Source: Gymnogyps californianus (lineage: Eukaryota > Chordata > Aves > Accipitriformes > Cathartidae). Taken from it: 64,000 bases of DNA. The notes beneath the pieces are model-generated. The model did no database searches. It was not told the DNA's origin and saw only the letters and a list, made by a program, of their open reading frames with translations. Position numbers and translations under genes: made by a program. Shown here piece by piece: positions 52,075 to 64,000 of this stretch; positions within the stretch are counted from its first letter, which is position 1, and each line of letters starts with the position of its first letter. The stretch is taken from the NCBI RefSeq assembly GCF_018139145.2, contig NC_059478.1:13933001-13997000 (forward strand). The letters are read 5' to 3'.

Positions 52075-52122
52075 ATTATATCTGCAGTAGTACTGCACAT
52101 TATATCTGCAGTAGTACTGCAG
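52075..52122 (+). repeat. 24-bp tandem duplication with internal palindrome
   Basis: Two adjacent 24-base units (52075-52098 and 52099-52122) differ only in the last base. The second unit carries CTGCAGTAGTACTGCAG (52106-52122), a perfect 8-bp inverted repeat around one G. In the first unit the final base breaks the outermost pair. The unit has therefore doubled a palindromic site. Near identity implies a fairly recent duplication or maintained sequence. Confidence 0.9.
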
Positions 52123-52852
52123 CTCCAGATCTTGTAAATCTTATATAAATTATGGGAACTATAGGCCACCGGGGAGTCCTATTTAAGATGATAAAGACTC
52201 AAAGCAATGTACTGAGAGAGCAACACAGTTATGTAGCTTGTTAAAACGTTTCAAACTAACATTTTAATTCAGATAAGAAATAATAAGTTCTGATCTGGGT
52301 CAAGCAGATTTTAAAGAGTTGAATTCATTTTGAGTTTCCTCAACTGAAAAAAAACCTTAAAAAGATTAACATCCGTTAATAAGTCTAGTTTGTAGAAACT
52401 GCATTACCGATTGAGAATATATCGTCACATGAAACTTCCAACCATTTCTACTTTAAACATTGTATAAAATGCTGCCTCTGCCAATTAGACATGCATCAGT
52501 CCTTCAGCACAAAGCCATTTTACCATGTGATGTTCTAATGCAAAAGGCACGACATTCATGAAAAGAGCACTAGCTTTGCCAGAGTGAATATTTAGTTATT
52601 CTTTAGGTTGTCATTTGTGGGTTTATGAAAGAACAAATGTTAAAAAAGAGAGAAAGGCATTCTCTTGCAAGTAGAGAGGGATACAGATGATTACAATACG
52701 AAGTACAACATAATCATATATTTACTGCACAAAACTGGCCACAGAAATATATAAAAGAAATATATACATCCATTTTGAGAGTTCAGCAGATGTTCACCTA
52801 TTTGAAGTGAAGGCCAACAGCTTTCCCTACCCCCTTAAAGCCCTGCCTAAGC

Positions 52853-52874
52853 GGGGGGGGGGGGGGGGGGGGGG
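52853..52874 (+). repeat. Run of 22 G bases
   Basis: Twenty-two consecutive G bases are followed by AAACAAACCCCAAACCC. This is the longest homopolymer in the window and the only G run of this length. It has strong potential to form G-quadruplexes and to cause sequencing length errors, so its exact length is uncertain. Confidence 0.9.
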
Positions 52875-55800
52875 AAACAAACCCCAAACCCAAACAACAA
52901 CATCAGAACAGACACATAGACACTTTCCCTATACATGGATCTCAGTTCCCCAGCTACTCAACTTGAGGCTTTTGGGTTACAGAATGACCTAAAAGAGCCG
53001 AAAATGTTCATGAGATGCAGGTAACAGCTTTATAACTTATTTCACCCATTGCATTACAAGAGTTTTGAGAATTGCCAAGCTGCGGTAAAAGCCACACCCA
53101 CCCCACCTTCTTTTTCAATGTCACCTGCAAAGCAAAAAAAGGAAGAAAAGTCATTCCTCCTTTTTACTACCTAATGATTAGGTTATTTGCCCACAAAATT
53201 CCAACCATGTTCCTCGTCAGCCTGACAGGATTCAAATATATATTCCCAAGCAAGAGATGTGGATGTCGGAGCCCATTGCCATGACCAGGTGTGCATTAAA
53301 TAGACATAGGCTAAAATTCAGAAAACCATCTGGAGAGGGAAAAAGTAGAGGAAGGACTGCACCAACACAGAATAGGTCATGGACTGGCAGTGCACCCCCT
53401 GCAAGGCAGGCATGGAGGTGAATGCACTCAGGAAAACAGGGGAAAAGCACTCACTTCCTAGGTGAGTACTATTAACGTTTGCTTCCAAAAAGGAACTAGA
53501 CATGAGGTCTTTGCAAGGTACCTATGCTTGAATGGCCTAACTCTAGTGTATAAAATCCCAAAGCGCCCCAGGCATCTCTCTGCATCTCTGAGTAAACTCT
53601 CTGCAAGGCAGGAATTAAGATTTATATCTGCCTTCTGCATTTGTTGTGAGCTAACTCCAAGCAGCTGCACACTGGGCTAATTCAGGTAAAACATTCACAG
53701 ATTTCAGTTGGAAAAAATAATCTTTAAACATAAAGTGACATATAATACACATTTACAAAAGAGTGCTTCAGCCTGAAATATATATAAAATATTAAAGAAG
53801 TCTGAGTCTATGATTCTAACTCTAGTGAAAAATACCACTGACATCATTAGGGCTATTCATCTGCATGCTGCTACCAGGAGAAATTGTCAGTGATGTATTT
53901 AGAGTCAGTATATGCCTCCAGAACCCATATCTAGATCAAACTCCTGAGGAAAGGAACATCTGTGGTTTTGGGCAGAGCAAAAAATAGTGAGAACAGACTC
54001 TCAAATCCTAAATGTGGCTACCATACAAGTTAAACAAATAAGAAAATTAATAGATTTTTAGAGCATGTTATTTGATAGATTCTGCCTAGAATATTCTTTG
54101 GCTAATCTTTCTCCCACCTCAGTATTCTCTCAATATCAGCTCCATGATTAAATATTTATTACTAATTAAAGAATGACTTTGGGGCAGACTGTGGAGCAGT
54201 AATCACAGAAAAAGCTCTTAAAATTGCCTATACTCTGGAAAAATATTCTATGCTGTACCTTAAGATACAGTTCTCCAGGGGTGCACCATGGCTTGATTCC
54301 CCAGCAGTGGGGGATAGCCCTCGTTTCCAGTCTGTATCTACCGAACTACACTACAGATCTCTACTGCCTGTCCTATTACCTCTGAAAGGAGGCCAGGCCA
54401 GGCTCAGGGAATACTGCATGCCCAGGTCTATAGATGTGAACAAAGATTAGCTCATCTGAATCACAGGAACTCACCCAAAGAAGTTACAACCTTGCTCTAG
54501 AATTACTTCAGAATTCTTTTATTCTTAGTATTTCCTTTTCCACATTTAATACTGGTATGGAGCGTGGTATGAACAGCAAACCAGGGTTCCCTGGCCAAAA
54601 AGCTCTGAAAATGGTTGCTTTGAAAAATCTAATTATTCACAAAAGAAGGAGGTGACTTCTGCAGCAATCTAAGTGCTCTTCTACATGATCCAAGTGTATG
54701 TTTATAGTTTTGTTTCCGATTCAGAAAAAGGTCTGTTCACTAAGAATAGATTAAACTCTGAAAAGAACACTGATTTGAACTGAGGAAAAAAAAATTCCTC
54801 TTTTTTTCCAAAATGAGATATTAAGTCATACCAGTCTCCTTTTTTAATGAAAGCTTCATGAGATGTGATCTCAATAAACAGGCATTTTTAAATTAAAAAA
54901 AAAAAATTAAAAGCTCCTGAACAGTTCAAAATACATATATTGTGCTATAGCTAAGAATTCTGAATCCATACCTCTCACTACACTATTGAGAGCTAAAACA
55001 GTGAAATATTTCACAAGTTTACTCAGCTGTGAATACAGCATTTCCTAATCTCATAGTTAATGGAAGGGCTGGAGCAAGAGAGGGAAAGGGATGAGTACTC
55101 AATTCTGAATTATCATTAGGTAGGAATGATACTTTTTTTTTCCATGTTTCAGTATTTGTTGAGTTTTATTCTGAATGGATATAGATTTTTTGATTAGTCT
55201 GAAGAAAAAAACCCCACAATAAACATAGATTTATTTCCCCTTGTTATATTCCATAGTTATCACAACAATTTCCAACACACCTAGCAGAGCTGGGCTACAT
55301 GACAGCTTCAGGAGAAAAATCTCTGCCTAACTCTCCAGACGATAAATATTGGCAGCTTTTAAGAATTAAGTCTAGTTATTCCAGGGTTACTGTGTGACAA
55401 AATCATAATTAAAGAACCCATCAGTGTCTCCTTTCCTGCCACTTTTTCACTGAGTCTATCCCTTCCTTGTAAGAAGGAAGTCCTTCTGAAATTAGTGAGA
55501 ATCTTTCAGAAATGAAGTACAATCCAACATACAGTAAAGGTGGCAAAACTGGACCTGTTCCAAACAGGTAAATACATATTGTCTGCACACCACGGAAAAC
55601 ATGTATTGGTAATTTCCTTCATTCATCAGTTGTCCAAACAAACTGCAAAAGTTTATGTTGTGAAAGTGCTCCCTTCAAGGGACTCACCTTACAAATCTTC
55701 CTTGTCATGTATAGGACTCTGCTGCCTTTTGTGGGAGAACCTTCACTGTTAAAGGTTGCTTGTGTGAGTAAAAGTGAAAAAAAATTTTATTTATCCTTTT

Positions 55801-58800
55801 GTTTTTCAGGACCAGACTTTATGTAAAGTCATGAACAAGAAGGACCCCACAGGGTTTGTCACTGTGCAAACACAGAACAAAAAGTTGGTTTTATCTCAGA
55901 GTTTACAGCCCTAGCTTTCTACCACAAACAAAGTAAGTAGACCTGCATACATGTAAAAAACACACGTGAAACTGTAAAGGAAGCAAAATTAAAAGAAAGA
56001 ATAGCATGGGACCAATTCTGGTTTAAGTATGACTGCAAACTAGAATTTCTGCTGGCTCTCTCAATAGGCAAACCGCAATTCATGCACTGGCCTCATTCCT
56101 TAGTTCTGAGTCAGTAACTCACCAGTACAATTTCCCCTGGCGTGCAAGCAATATGTAGCAACTAAGAGAAGGCCTATTCTTCCCTGTCCCTACCACTCTT
56201 ACTGAACCACTTATGCTGAAGCAGGTCACTCTGATGCCTGTTCATACCAAAGGCTGGCTATAGAAAGGACAAAACAGCCATCCACATCACTTCGGCAACA
56301 ATGCCCTCCAAATTTGCAGAGACAAAACACTTATTCTCCAAAAGTAATATATTCCTGTTAAAAAGTGTGATGAATTGAATAATTTTAGGGGTTTGAGGGC
56401 ACTGGAAATAAAGGGTGAGGGCACTACTCCTGCCTTGCAACTACTGCTCTTCACTTGCTACTGCCAAGAACGTTGGTAAGGCCTCAGCTTCTCAGCTATT
56501 TGTGTCTATATAGGCATACAAGAACAAGAATTTCTTTATGTTCTTTTCTACTTTTCCTGTTTGCCTTGATAGCTTTATTTCATTATTTTAAAGCCAGTGT
56601 GCATTCATAAGGAGTGCATTACCACAAGTTTTTCCCATGTCTGCATTTATTTACTCATTTTCCCATAAGAGGAGACATAAGTAACTCTAGAAATGGATTG
56701 GACTCAGTTCATGTACTAATCATGATATATATACATACTTAAGATTTTAAAAAATGGCTTTGCTGTTGCCAGTATCAACATAATCAATAAATAGATTCTC
56801 AGACAAGAAAATACAACATTTACCTGAATGAGGGAAAAAAAAAAAAAGCTTTTTCATGTTTCTATTGTCCTTTTAACATACTCAAATTAAACAGTTTTGA
56901 GGAAGGAAAAAAGAGAAAAGTGCTCTAGATGTAATTGATGTTTTGGGCCAGCTAGTCACAATATGTTGTGCAAGTCCAGTTCCAGTCTTCCTTTTTTGCC
57001 CACCAAAAAAAGCTTTCAATTTCTGTAACTAAATACTGCTGTTCAACTTGTTCTTGGATACATAAAATGGTATCTTCATTCCTAAAAATTCATTGAGAGT
57101 TATCAGTTGCACCACCTGAAAATTCCCTACTTTACAATTCAAGAAGAGAAAATTACTTTTAAGAGCAATAAATTATTTCAGAAAATAATGTAGTTTTTGG
57201 AGAAGATGTTCTGGGAATACTGACAGAATCCTCTTATTAAATACAGATATATGTTTGCATTCACACTCAGCTAGATTCAGCTAGCTTGCCACAGTGAATT
57301 ATTTTAAAAGTCAAGAAGCAAGCAGTTTCCATCTACAGAAGTGAATAATGATTGAATAATCTTTTTGGATGTTACCAGTATTAAATAGCTCCAGATTTTG
57401 GCTCACATATCTTTGCCTTAATGTCTAAGGTGACAAATAAATTGAGCTTGAAAGGTATATGAAATACTAGCACCAGCAAATAAAGCCAGTAGACTCAGTA
57501 CTTCCATCAACACCATGTATTGGTCCTCAAAATTGGATTATGTACATTTTGTCCTTTAGGCCTCCTACTATCCATCTCTAAACAAAAGGAGTGAGAAACA
57601 AGACTGCCTAGGAATCTTTTTTCTTCTTTGCTTTAAAAAGCTATTTCTTGTTCACCCACTTCACATAAGATTGTTATCAAGTATTTACTCTGATGGTAAT
57701 GACCATGTCATATCCTTCAGCAGTAGTGAAAGGATTTTAAGCAATTGAGTGGCTCATGGGAATGGTAGGGATCCTGCCACCATGCATTTGCAGTTAAAGG
57801 AGACAACACACAGGCACGGATATAACGAAAAAACCAACATTTGTCATTCAGTTTTGTTCTACCTTTTACACACATTTTATGTCTGGGTTATAATTATCAA
57901 CCATTTCATGAATGCAACGTTTACTCTTTAAGATGGGCTGGGGGAAATTTGGAGGTAAAAATTACGACCATGTGCAGTGAGGTCTAATTTGAGAGGTCTA
58001 ACATTATGAAAGGCAAATGGGATTTTTTTTTAATTAACGTTACACATTTGTTTGGCTCTAAACCTTAAAGTTGCTGGTAGATATTAGTTAGCCTTTGGAG
58101 GGTGCTTAGATGAAACCTGCCTTGTTTTAGCTCCTTGCAAGATCCCAGTCTGTAGATGAGTTTTGCACAGATCAGTGCTGCCTGACCACAACACAGTCTC
58201 TTCCTCTTTCATATGCCTTAATTGGTATACACTCTAATTAAATGCACATGAATGTCACAGAAAAGAACTATTAAAGGATTTATGATAATGAAAGTTCTAG
58301 CATAAGGGGGAAAGTAAGATACATACTTTCTTATTGACAAATAGGTTATACAATGAGTTTTGCTCAGGGAGGTAAATACACTTGTAATATAAACTGTTAG
58401 GTCAAATAGCAAAATACACGTGTCTGGGTCTCTCTCATGACACGCTAGAGACTGGAAAGAATAACCCCAGTAATACAGAGTAATCATTCCATGGATTGAT
58501 ATTTTCTGCTAAAGCAATCACTTTAGCATGTAAAACATTGCATTTGGACATAGGAAACATCCTGCAGCAGGTAAGTTAGAAATTATTTTTACAGATCAGA
58601 AATATTTATTGTCAGTGTGCTACGTATCTATGTAGATTTATTTTATTTCCCACCAGGATCAACATGGGATGCCAGATAATAAGGCCTGTGAAGGCAAAAT
58701 ATCATCACAGAATTCAGTGCAAGAGTTCCACGTCTGAGTCTCTCTGTGCATTAACTACCAAAACTGCTGACTTATTTCAGTTGCATCTGAAGTATTGCCT

Positions 58801-59285
58801 CTGTCAGAAATCTCTCAAATTTACTGAAATTAGTCTTTAAAACATGTAAAAACACACTATCGCAATGTCTGTGAACTCATTTACATAGTTAATATGAATG
58901 AATCTAAAAGAAAAATGTGATTTACCCAGATTACAATTAACAATGTAACAGTTTCATCAGGAAGTGATAAACACTTTACGTTGTACCTCAAAGTTGGTAT
59001 TTTTTACAGAGGCAGAATGATCTTCAATAGAACCTGAGAACCACCCTACCAACCTATATATCCCTCAGACTCTATGCTAATCAAACCATCTGAGTGTCAA
59101 GAAATGTGTCAAAAGAGTTAAAATTTCAGTATAATTTACATTAATTTTAGTCTGGATACTGTCTAATTTTGGGCTGGCAATATCATCACATTCTGTTAAG
59201 GAACTGCAAGGTGCCTACCTGCAGTGAGACACAGACTGGACAAAAGCCAATGGGAAATCTAAGTTTCACATCCTACTTTCACTTG
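52875..59285. other. AT-rich non-coding DNA
   Basis: No gene is supported. Paired overlapping frames on both strands at 53.23-53.68 kb encode nothing recognisable. Poly(A) runs of 12 (54895-54906) and 13 (56835-56847) bases are present. A possible element relic around 56.01-56.06 kb is too weak to list. Confidence 0.6.
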
Positions 59286-59330
59286 AGATGAAATCCTGGC
59301 CCCTCTGGAAGTTAAGGGGAGTTTCACTCT
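59286..59330. repeat. Palindromic sauropsid repeat relic
   Basis: GATGAAATCCTGGCCCC is nearly identical to the remembered arm GTGAAATCCTGGCCCC. GAAGTTAAGGGGAGTTTCAC continues the core (GAAGTCAATGGGAGTTTTGC). The arm is well preserved while the other half is lost. Confidence 0.6.
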
Positions 59331-62300
59331 TGAACCTCTGTTAATAAAAGAAGACTTCTTTATTGAGCTCCTTTTATTTTGTATCCTGTTGGCTGATACC
59401 TTTTTAAAAAGGAAATGAGATCCGTTCAGTCACAGTCCTTAGCCTTGCAAAGCTCAGGGGGTCCAATTAGAAGTAGAGAGAAATTTAAACAGCTGTATTT
59501 TGCCACTTAACCAAGGAAAACTATTTTGTACCAGACACATAAAAAAGCACATTTAATTATGACAATGAATCTGCCAGCATGAAAGAAGCCAAAGTAGCAT
59601 GGTTAAAAAGTGAAATTCTCTAATACAGTACTGTTCAGTTTTGTGGCCTTTTAAACTCTTATCTGAACAATTCACATTAGCTTACTGAACCATATAATAA
59701 TTTATCATGATTTTCCCTTTCTACGTAGGGAAAAAACAATGATATTTATTTATACTTGTTCGACTCATTTACCCGTTAGTTTACTCTAATTGTGAAATCC
59801 AACAGAATTTCACTATTTAATGACTGTCATCAAACACGGAAAAGTATTTAATGATTCTTTCTGCTAGAGTCCTTCTAAATTACAAAAGGAACCAAGTTCA
59901 GTACTGCTATTTAGTTACATCCTAAAATGTTTCTTGGACTCTCTACAATCATTTTATTCTCATAGACTGGATGACGTCTCCAGCATGACTAGTCCAGACT
60001 CTGGATGCACACTCTCCTGACTATAACAAATACTGGTCATCTGCCAAACTCAACTTGCTAGGGCTTCATCTACACTGTAATTGGAACGGAAAAAGCTAGG
60101 ATCTCCAAGCAGAGAGTTTGCTACAGAAAAACAAACAAACAAAACTCAGAAGGTAGCCAATAAAGGCACTTAAAAGATACCACAAACTTTTAGGGGGAAA
60201 GGTCAGCTGAGATGGAGTTCAGAATATGAGAAAAAGTTAAAAAGGAATCAAACATCTTGTTCCCACTTGTCAAGTGGCTCTACTTGTAACGTGCCTGTAC
60301 CTGACAGATTGCTGTCCTCTCAGGAGCAAAAAGACAATACAACGAATGTTAGTATTTACATTAAACAGGAAAAAACCATCATGAACCACCATGATGGACA
60401 GGAGAGGAAGACCAGAGACTGTGATGAGCAGAAGTACTAAGTGAAGTAAGTTTTTGGACATGATCGCTAGCGTAGTCCACTTCTCTCAGAGCCTCCTGGT
60501 ACTAGTGTTCTTTATTTCTAATCTGGTCAGTTTTGTAAAGTCAAATATCCAATGTGTGGAAATAATTGTGTGCAAAGTATCTTTTTGGCAGTTCACTTTT
60601 CCTCAGAATGATCCCTCCAGAGTTTTTACCCTATCATTCACCTCTTCTTATCTACTTTTACTGGTTTCTTTCTCTCTCTGCTATAAAAGCTCCTTCAACC
60701 ATTTTGCCATAGTGCAGTCCAACAAATGTTATGGTGATTCCTGAAGTGTGTGACAATTTACGTGAAATGTTTCATGTTGCTTAATTTAATTATTTATTTT
60801 AAATGAGAAAACCGGGGACTAGTGTGGGATGTTTTCTGCCAAGAGAGAATCTGACTCCCTGGAGTATGTTTTCATGAGAAAAATAGGGGCCAGCTCAGAC
60901 TCAGGCATTGGATGAAAACAGATAATCTCTCAGGTAGAAAAATTTTAAAACCCTTCTATCACTTCCTTTATGAAACACTAATTAAGACAAGTAAAATATG
61001 TCAAAACAGAAGAGCTGGAAATAAGCAGTGCTAAGTACAGTGGCCAAGTGTGTAATTTTCGGTATAGACTGTTGAACTGTTACTTTTGCACTTCTCTCGG
61101 CAGTCTGATCTGGGCAAAGCATAACAGCCAAGTGTGTTGTGTTGGGATGAAGCAGAAATAATGAAGTGTTACAGTCCAATAGGGAATGTAGGTTAAGGAT
61201 TTAAACAGGCAAAAAAGCAAAATGGGAAGGGCTGATGCAGAACAGTCTGTCTGCCAGAAAAAGGAGCAGTCAAGAGGGAAAGGCACCTGTGGTAGTCATG
61301 TCAGACGAGGCTAGCCAGGCCTCCAGTCAGGACAGTGGCCAATCATTTATTAGTATTTTGAAATCTGATTTCAGTTTAAACTTCAGTAAAGCCAAGCTAA
61401 CAAATCCTGTTCACTAGATTGAACAGTGAATTTGAAAAACTCTGAAGTGATCTGGAAAGGAAAAAGACAATGTGGAGCTGTGGATATCCCACAAGGAACT
61501 TTTAATGATGGCAGTACAATAATGAAAAAACAATAAAATACATCAATGTATGCTCTAGAAAACTGCAGAAGAGTTACTTATATTCTGAAAAAAGTAATGA
61601 CGCAAAATGATTCAAATACCTGTAATAATAATTATGCAGATCCAGTATAGGATAGTTAAAAGAATGGAAAACTGTTTACAATAACAACTATAAACATAGC
61701 AACATGAGGGGTATGAAAATATTTTTCTTTGGATCATTTAATCTGCAGAATTATTTCCTTTCTTCCTGTTAGAAATATAATACTGAACTGAATGAAGCCC
61801 TGATGCAGAACTGAAAGCAAAGGAAGCAGGAAGGAAATTAAGGTCCCAACAGTAAATGGGTGCAATATGGAGAGAAAAATATAAGATTTAGATCTACAGT
61901 CTTACTCTCCAGTCAACTAAAGAAAATGCAGCCATTTTTTTTTCTACCTTTATTACCCTTCCCCCAGCCCTAGGATTTTAACTGGGTCCCTGATAAGCAC
62001 AAAAACGTTTGATGCATTTGAAGAATGCGTTGAAGAATCTGAAGTTATTGAAACTAGGCATTAAAAAGACAGATGCTTCTGCCTGAGAGTGGAAGCTGTT
62101 AAGTACACTAAAAAACATCACACAAAAGTTTAGGAATAAACAGAGAGGACGGCATGCGAGAATGAGCAAGACTGCAAAATAAAGGAAGTGTGGCACTACA
62201 AAATTCTCTTTCCTCATTTCATGAGTCGGAGACCAATGTCAGGTTTTGGGCACCAGAGTGGCACTGGCTAAACACATCATAAAATTGCCATGCTCAGGCT

Positions 62301-64000
62301 TTACACAGCTCAGCAACCCTAGATCAGCATATTCTGCTGTGAAGTCCAGGAGAAAAAAAATGGTATCTGCTGCAGAGGTAGCAAGAGGGCAGCCTGCCAG
62401 ATTAACTTTTAGAAAAGCTGGGCAAAAATTAAACAAGGCAACCAAAAAAGCTATATATAATTGTGTATGAAAGCTAGGATCTTGTAATGATACAACTAAA
62501 GTGCTTGGGATTTGTGAGCCTAGCAGTGTGCTAGAAAAATACTCTCTCGTTACACTAAAGCTACGGATGGAGTAGGTTCAACTGGCTGCTGTAAGGCATA
62601 TCAAGAAACCACTTTTTTTGTTATGGGCACTATTTTCATAAATTGGCTTGCTGTATTTGTATCTCCCAAGATGAACAGGGCAGGGTCATATACAAGAGAT
62701 CAATTACCCTAATTAGAAGGGTACCCTGTGATTAAAATTTTAATAACAAAAAAGAACATAAATATCCAGCTGTTGAGAGCAGTCCAAGAGGTAGGTTTTA
62801 TTACAGGAGTAACTCAAACATTTTGCTACTCTATTGCAAGATCAGAGGTGTGAGCCCTTTCTGTTCAACTTTCAGATCTTCCAAATAGCTCAGCATACAG
62901 AAATTGTCTACTTTTAACATTGTTTCCAGATGTACTCTTGGCCAGCTTTCTTCTTCTATTTGGACTAATTTGAATGACCTGAACCTTGGGAACACAATTA
63001 TACTCTGGGATAAAAATGTTATTCTCTGCTAATAAAGAACAAAAGGTTGCAAGGCAAAGATATGTGGTGACTTAACATCTAAGCTGCTCTTCATCCCAGA
63101 ATAAAGGGCAGCAGGAATTTTGATTACTCCACCCATACTTGAGTTTTTATGCATGAACACAGTCCAAAATATTCAAGGGGTTAATTAGATGGCTTCTGAT
63201 TCAGTCTTACAGCAATGAGTGTCCACTGAATCACAGATTAGCAATTGTGTTATTATCATACTGTATTTTCTTGGAGAAAAATAGACTAATTGGAAAAAAT
63301 ACAACTGAGGTAAATAATTAAATCAAAGCTATAGACTTTGCATTTCAACAATGGTAACTAATCTCTCTGGTAGGGCAGGCAGGACATATTCATATTATTA
63401 ATATGTCGACTATAACCCTAGTATGACACTAGTGTGTGACACATGCTGGTCTGTGGGCAATACAATCAATATGCAACAGATCTGCCCAGAGTCTGCTTTC
63501 AGCCCACACCCAAAACTCTTTGGCCCAACAGTGACAGAGGCTGGAAATGGGCTGCAAGTGCCAGGGCAATTAAACATGGCCTGCTCCCAACAGCTGTCAT
63601 TCCCCAGAGCCCCACGACTGCCTCCTAGCCAGACTGCCTCCTCCATAAAGCCAGACCTGCAGCCAGTACTTGACAGGAGGGGACTGCTGGCTTCCCGGGA
63701 AAAAGCATCACTATTAGCGTATCACGGATCCCAGGAATTATCCCACTGACCACAGAGACTCCACAGCTGTAGTTTAAGCAATATTGCTTTTGACTATTCA
63801 AATTTCAAGCAGCTGGATTCCATCTTCCAATGAACCACTAAGCTAAGAAATCTATTGTTAGTTTGGTGGGAGAATATTTCTTTGGACCAAATGGACAAAT
63901 AACTAGCCAGTTATAGTACGAGGAATTCTCTGCTGACCTCACATCACATACCAGGTACATATCTTTCATCCAATAAAAAGTATATTTCATCACTATACAA
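59331..64000. other. AT-rich non-coding DNA, right flank
   Basis: No gene is supported. The last part, 63.42-63.76 kb, is visibly richer in G and C and contains a 108-codon plus-strand frame (63423-63749) rich in Pro, Ser and Leu, a 78-codon frame on the opposite strand and a second plus-strand frame. None resembles a known protein. A short CAAAC repeat lies at 60127-60145. Confidence 0.6.
60127..60145 (+). repeat. Short CAAAC simple repeat
   Basis: An A-rich string with ACAAACAAACAAA units, of the same type as the strings at 8389 and 39269. Confidence 0.8.

Noticed and set aside
1..64000. CRISPR arrays, bacterial operons, phage or plasmid features
   Set aside because: Open frames are too short, there is no regular repeat-spacer spacing and the composition and repeat relics are those of vertebrate DNA.
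1..64000. tRNA, rRNA or known microRNA genes
   Set aside because: No cloverleaf with a GGTTCRANYCC-type box and no familiar mature microRNA sequence was noticed by eye; a tRNAscan or covariance-model search was not possible.

Overview
The window looks like nuclear non-coding DNA of a sauropsid vertebrate, most probably a bird. The base composition is AT-rich and CpG-poor. Open frames reach only about 110 codons, and none resembles a protein I recognise. There are no operons or Shine-Dalgarno-led genes and no recognisable tRNA or rRNA. Interspersed repeats are few and old: one L2-type LINE fragment, one CR1-type fragment, one possible MIR, and about a dozen short relics of the palindromic element families whose core resembles CCCATTGACTTCAATGGG, which I know from turtle, crocodilian and bird DNA. 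A mammal would show L1 and SINE copies throughout, and a turtle or crocodile would be expected to carry more and better-kept CR1 copies. A/C-rich strings such as AAAAC and CAAAC repeats also fit birds. The species call is inference.

Layout: 0-3.8 kb is AT-rich and holds a nested AT palindrome near the left edge. At 3.82-3.98 kb there is an isolated CpG-dense patch, the only promoter-like composition in the window, with an AP-1 site inside it. From 4 to 33 kb lies plain AT-rich DNA with poly(A/T) runs, short perfect palindromes, palindromic-element relics (about 5.0, 11.7, 14.4, 16.1 and 31.9 kb), a weak two-frame open region at 9.5-10.0 kb, a possible MIR at 28.0 kb and a TAAT/ATTA-rich block at 29.4-29.9 kb ending in a perfect 12-bp hairpin. 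From 33.5 to 37.2 kb old repeats cluster: the L2 fragment, two palindromic relics at 34.4-34.8 kb and a third at 37.1 kb. A possible 82-bp cassette exon sits at 37.8 kb. The CR1 relic is at 42.6-42.8 kb. From 50 to 53 kb there are low-complexity features: a G/T-rich strand, a 24-bp tandem duplication and a 22-base G run. The remainder to 64 kb is AT-rich with one more palindromic relic at 59.3 kb.

No set of genes works together here. The window reads as a gene desert or part of a very long intron, and the useful annotation is repeat relics and candidate regulatory DNA. No novel coding system was found. All repeat-family calls come from remembered consensus sequences and were not run against a repeat library.
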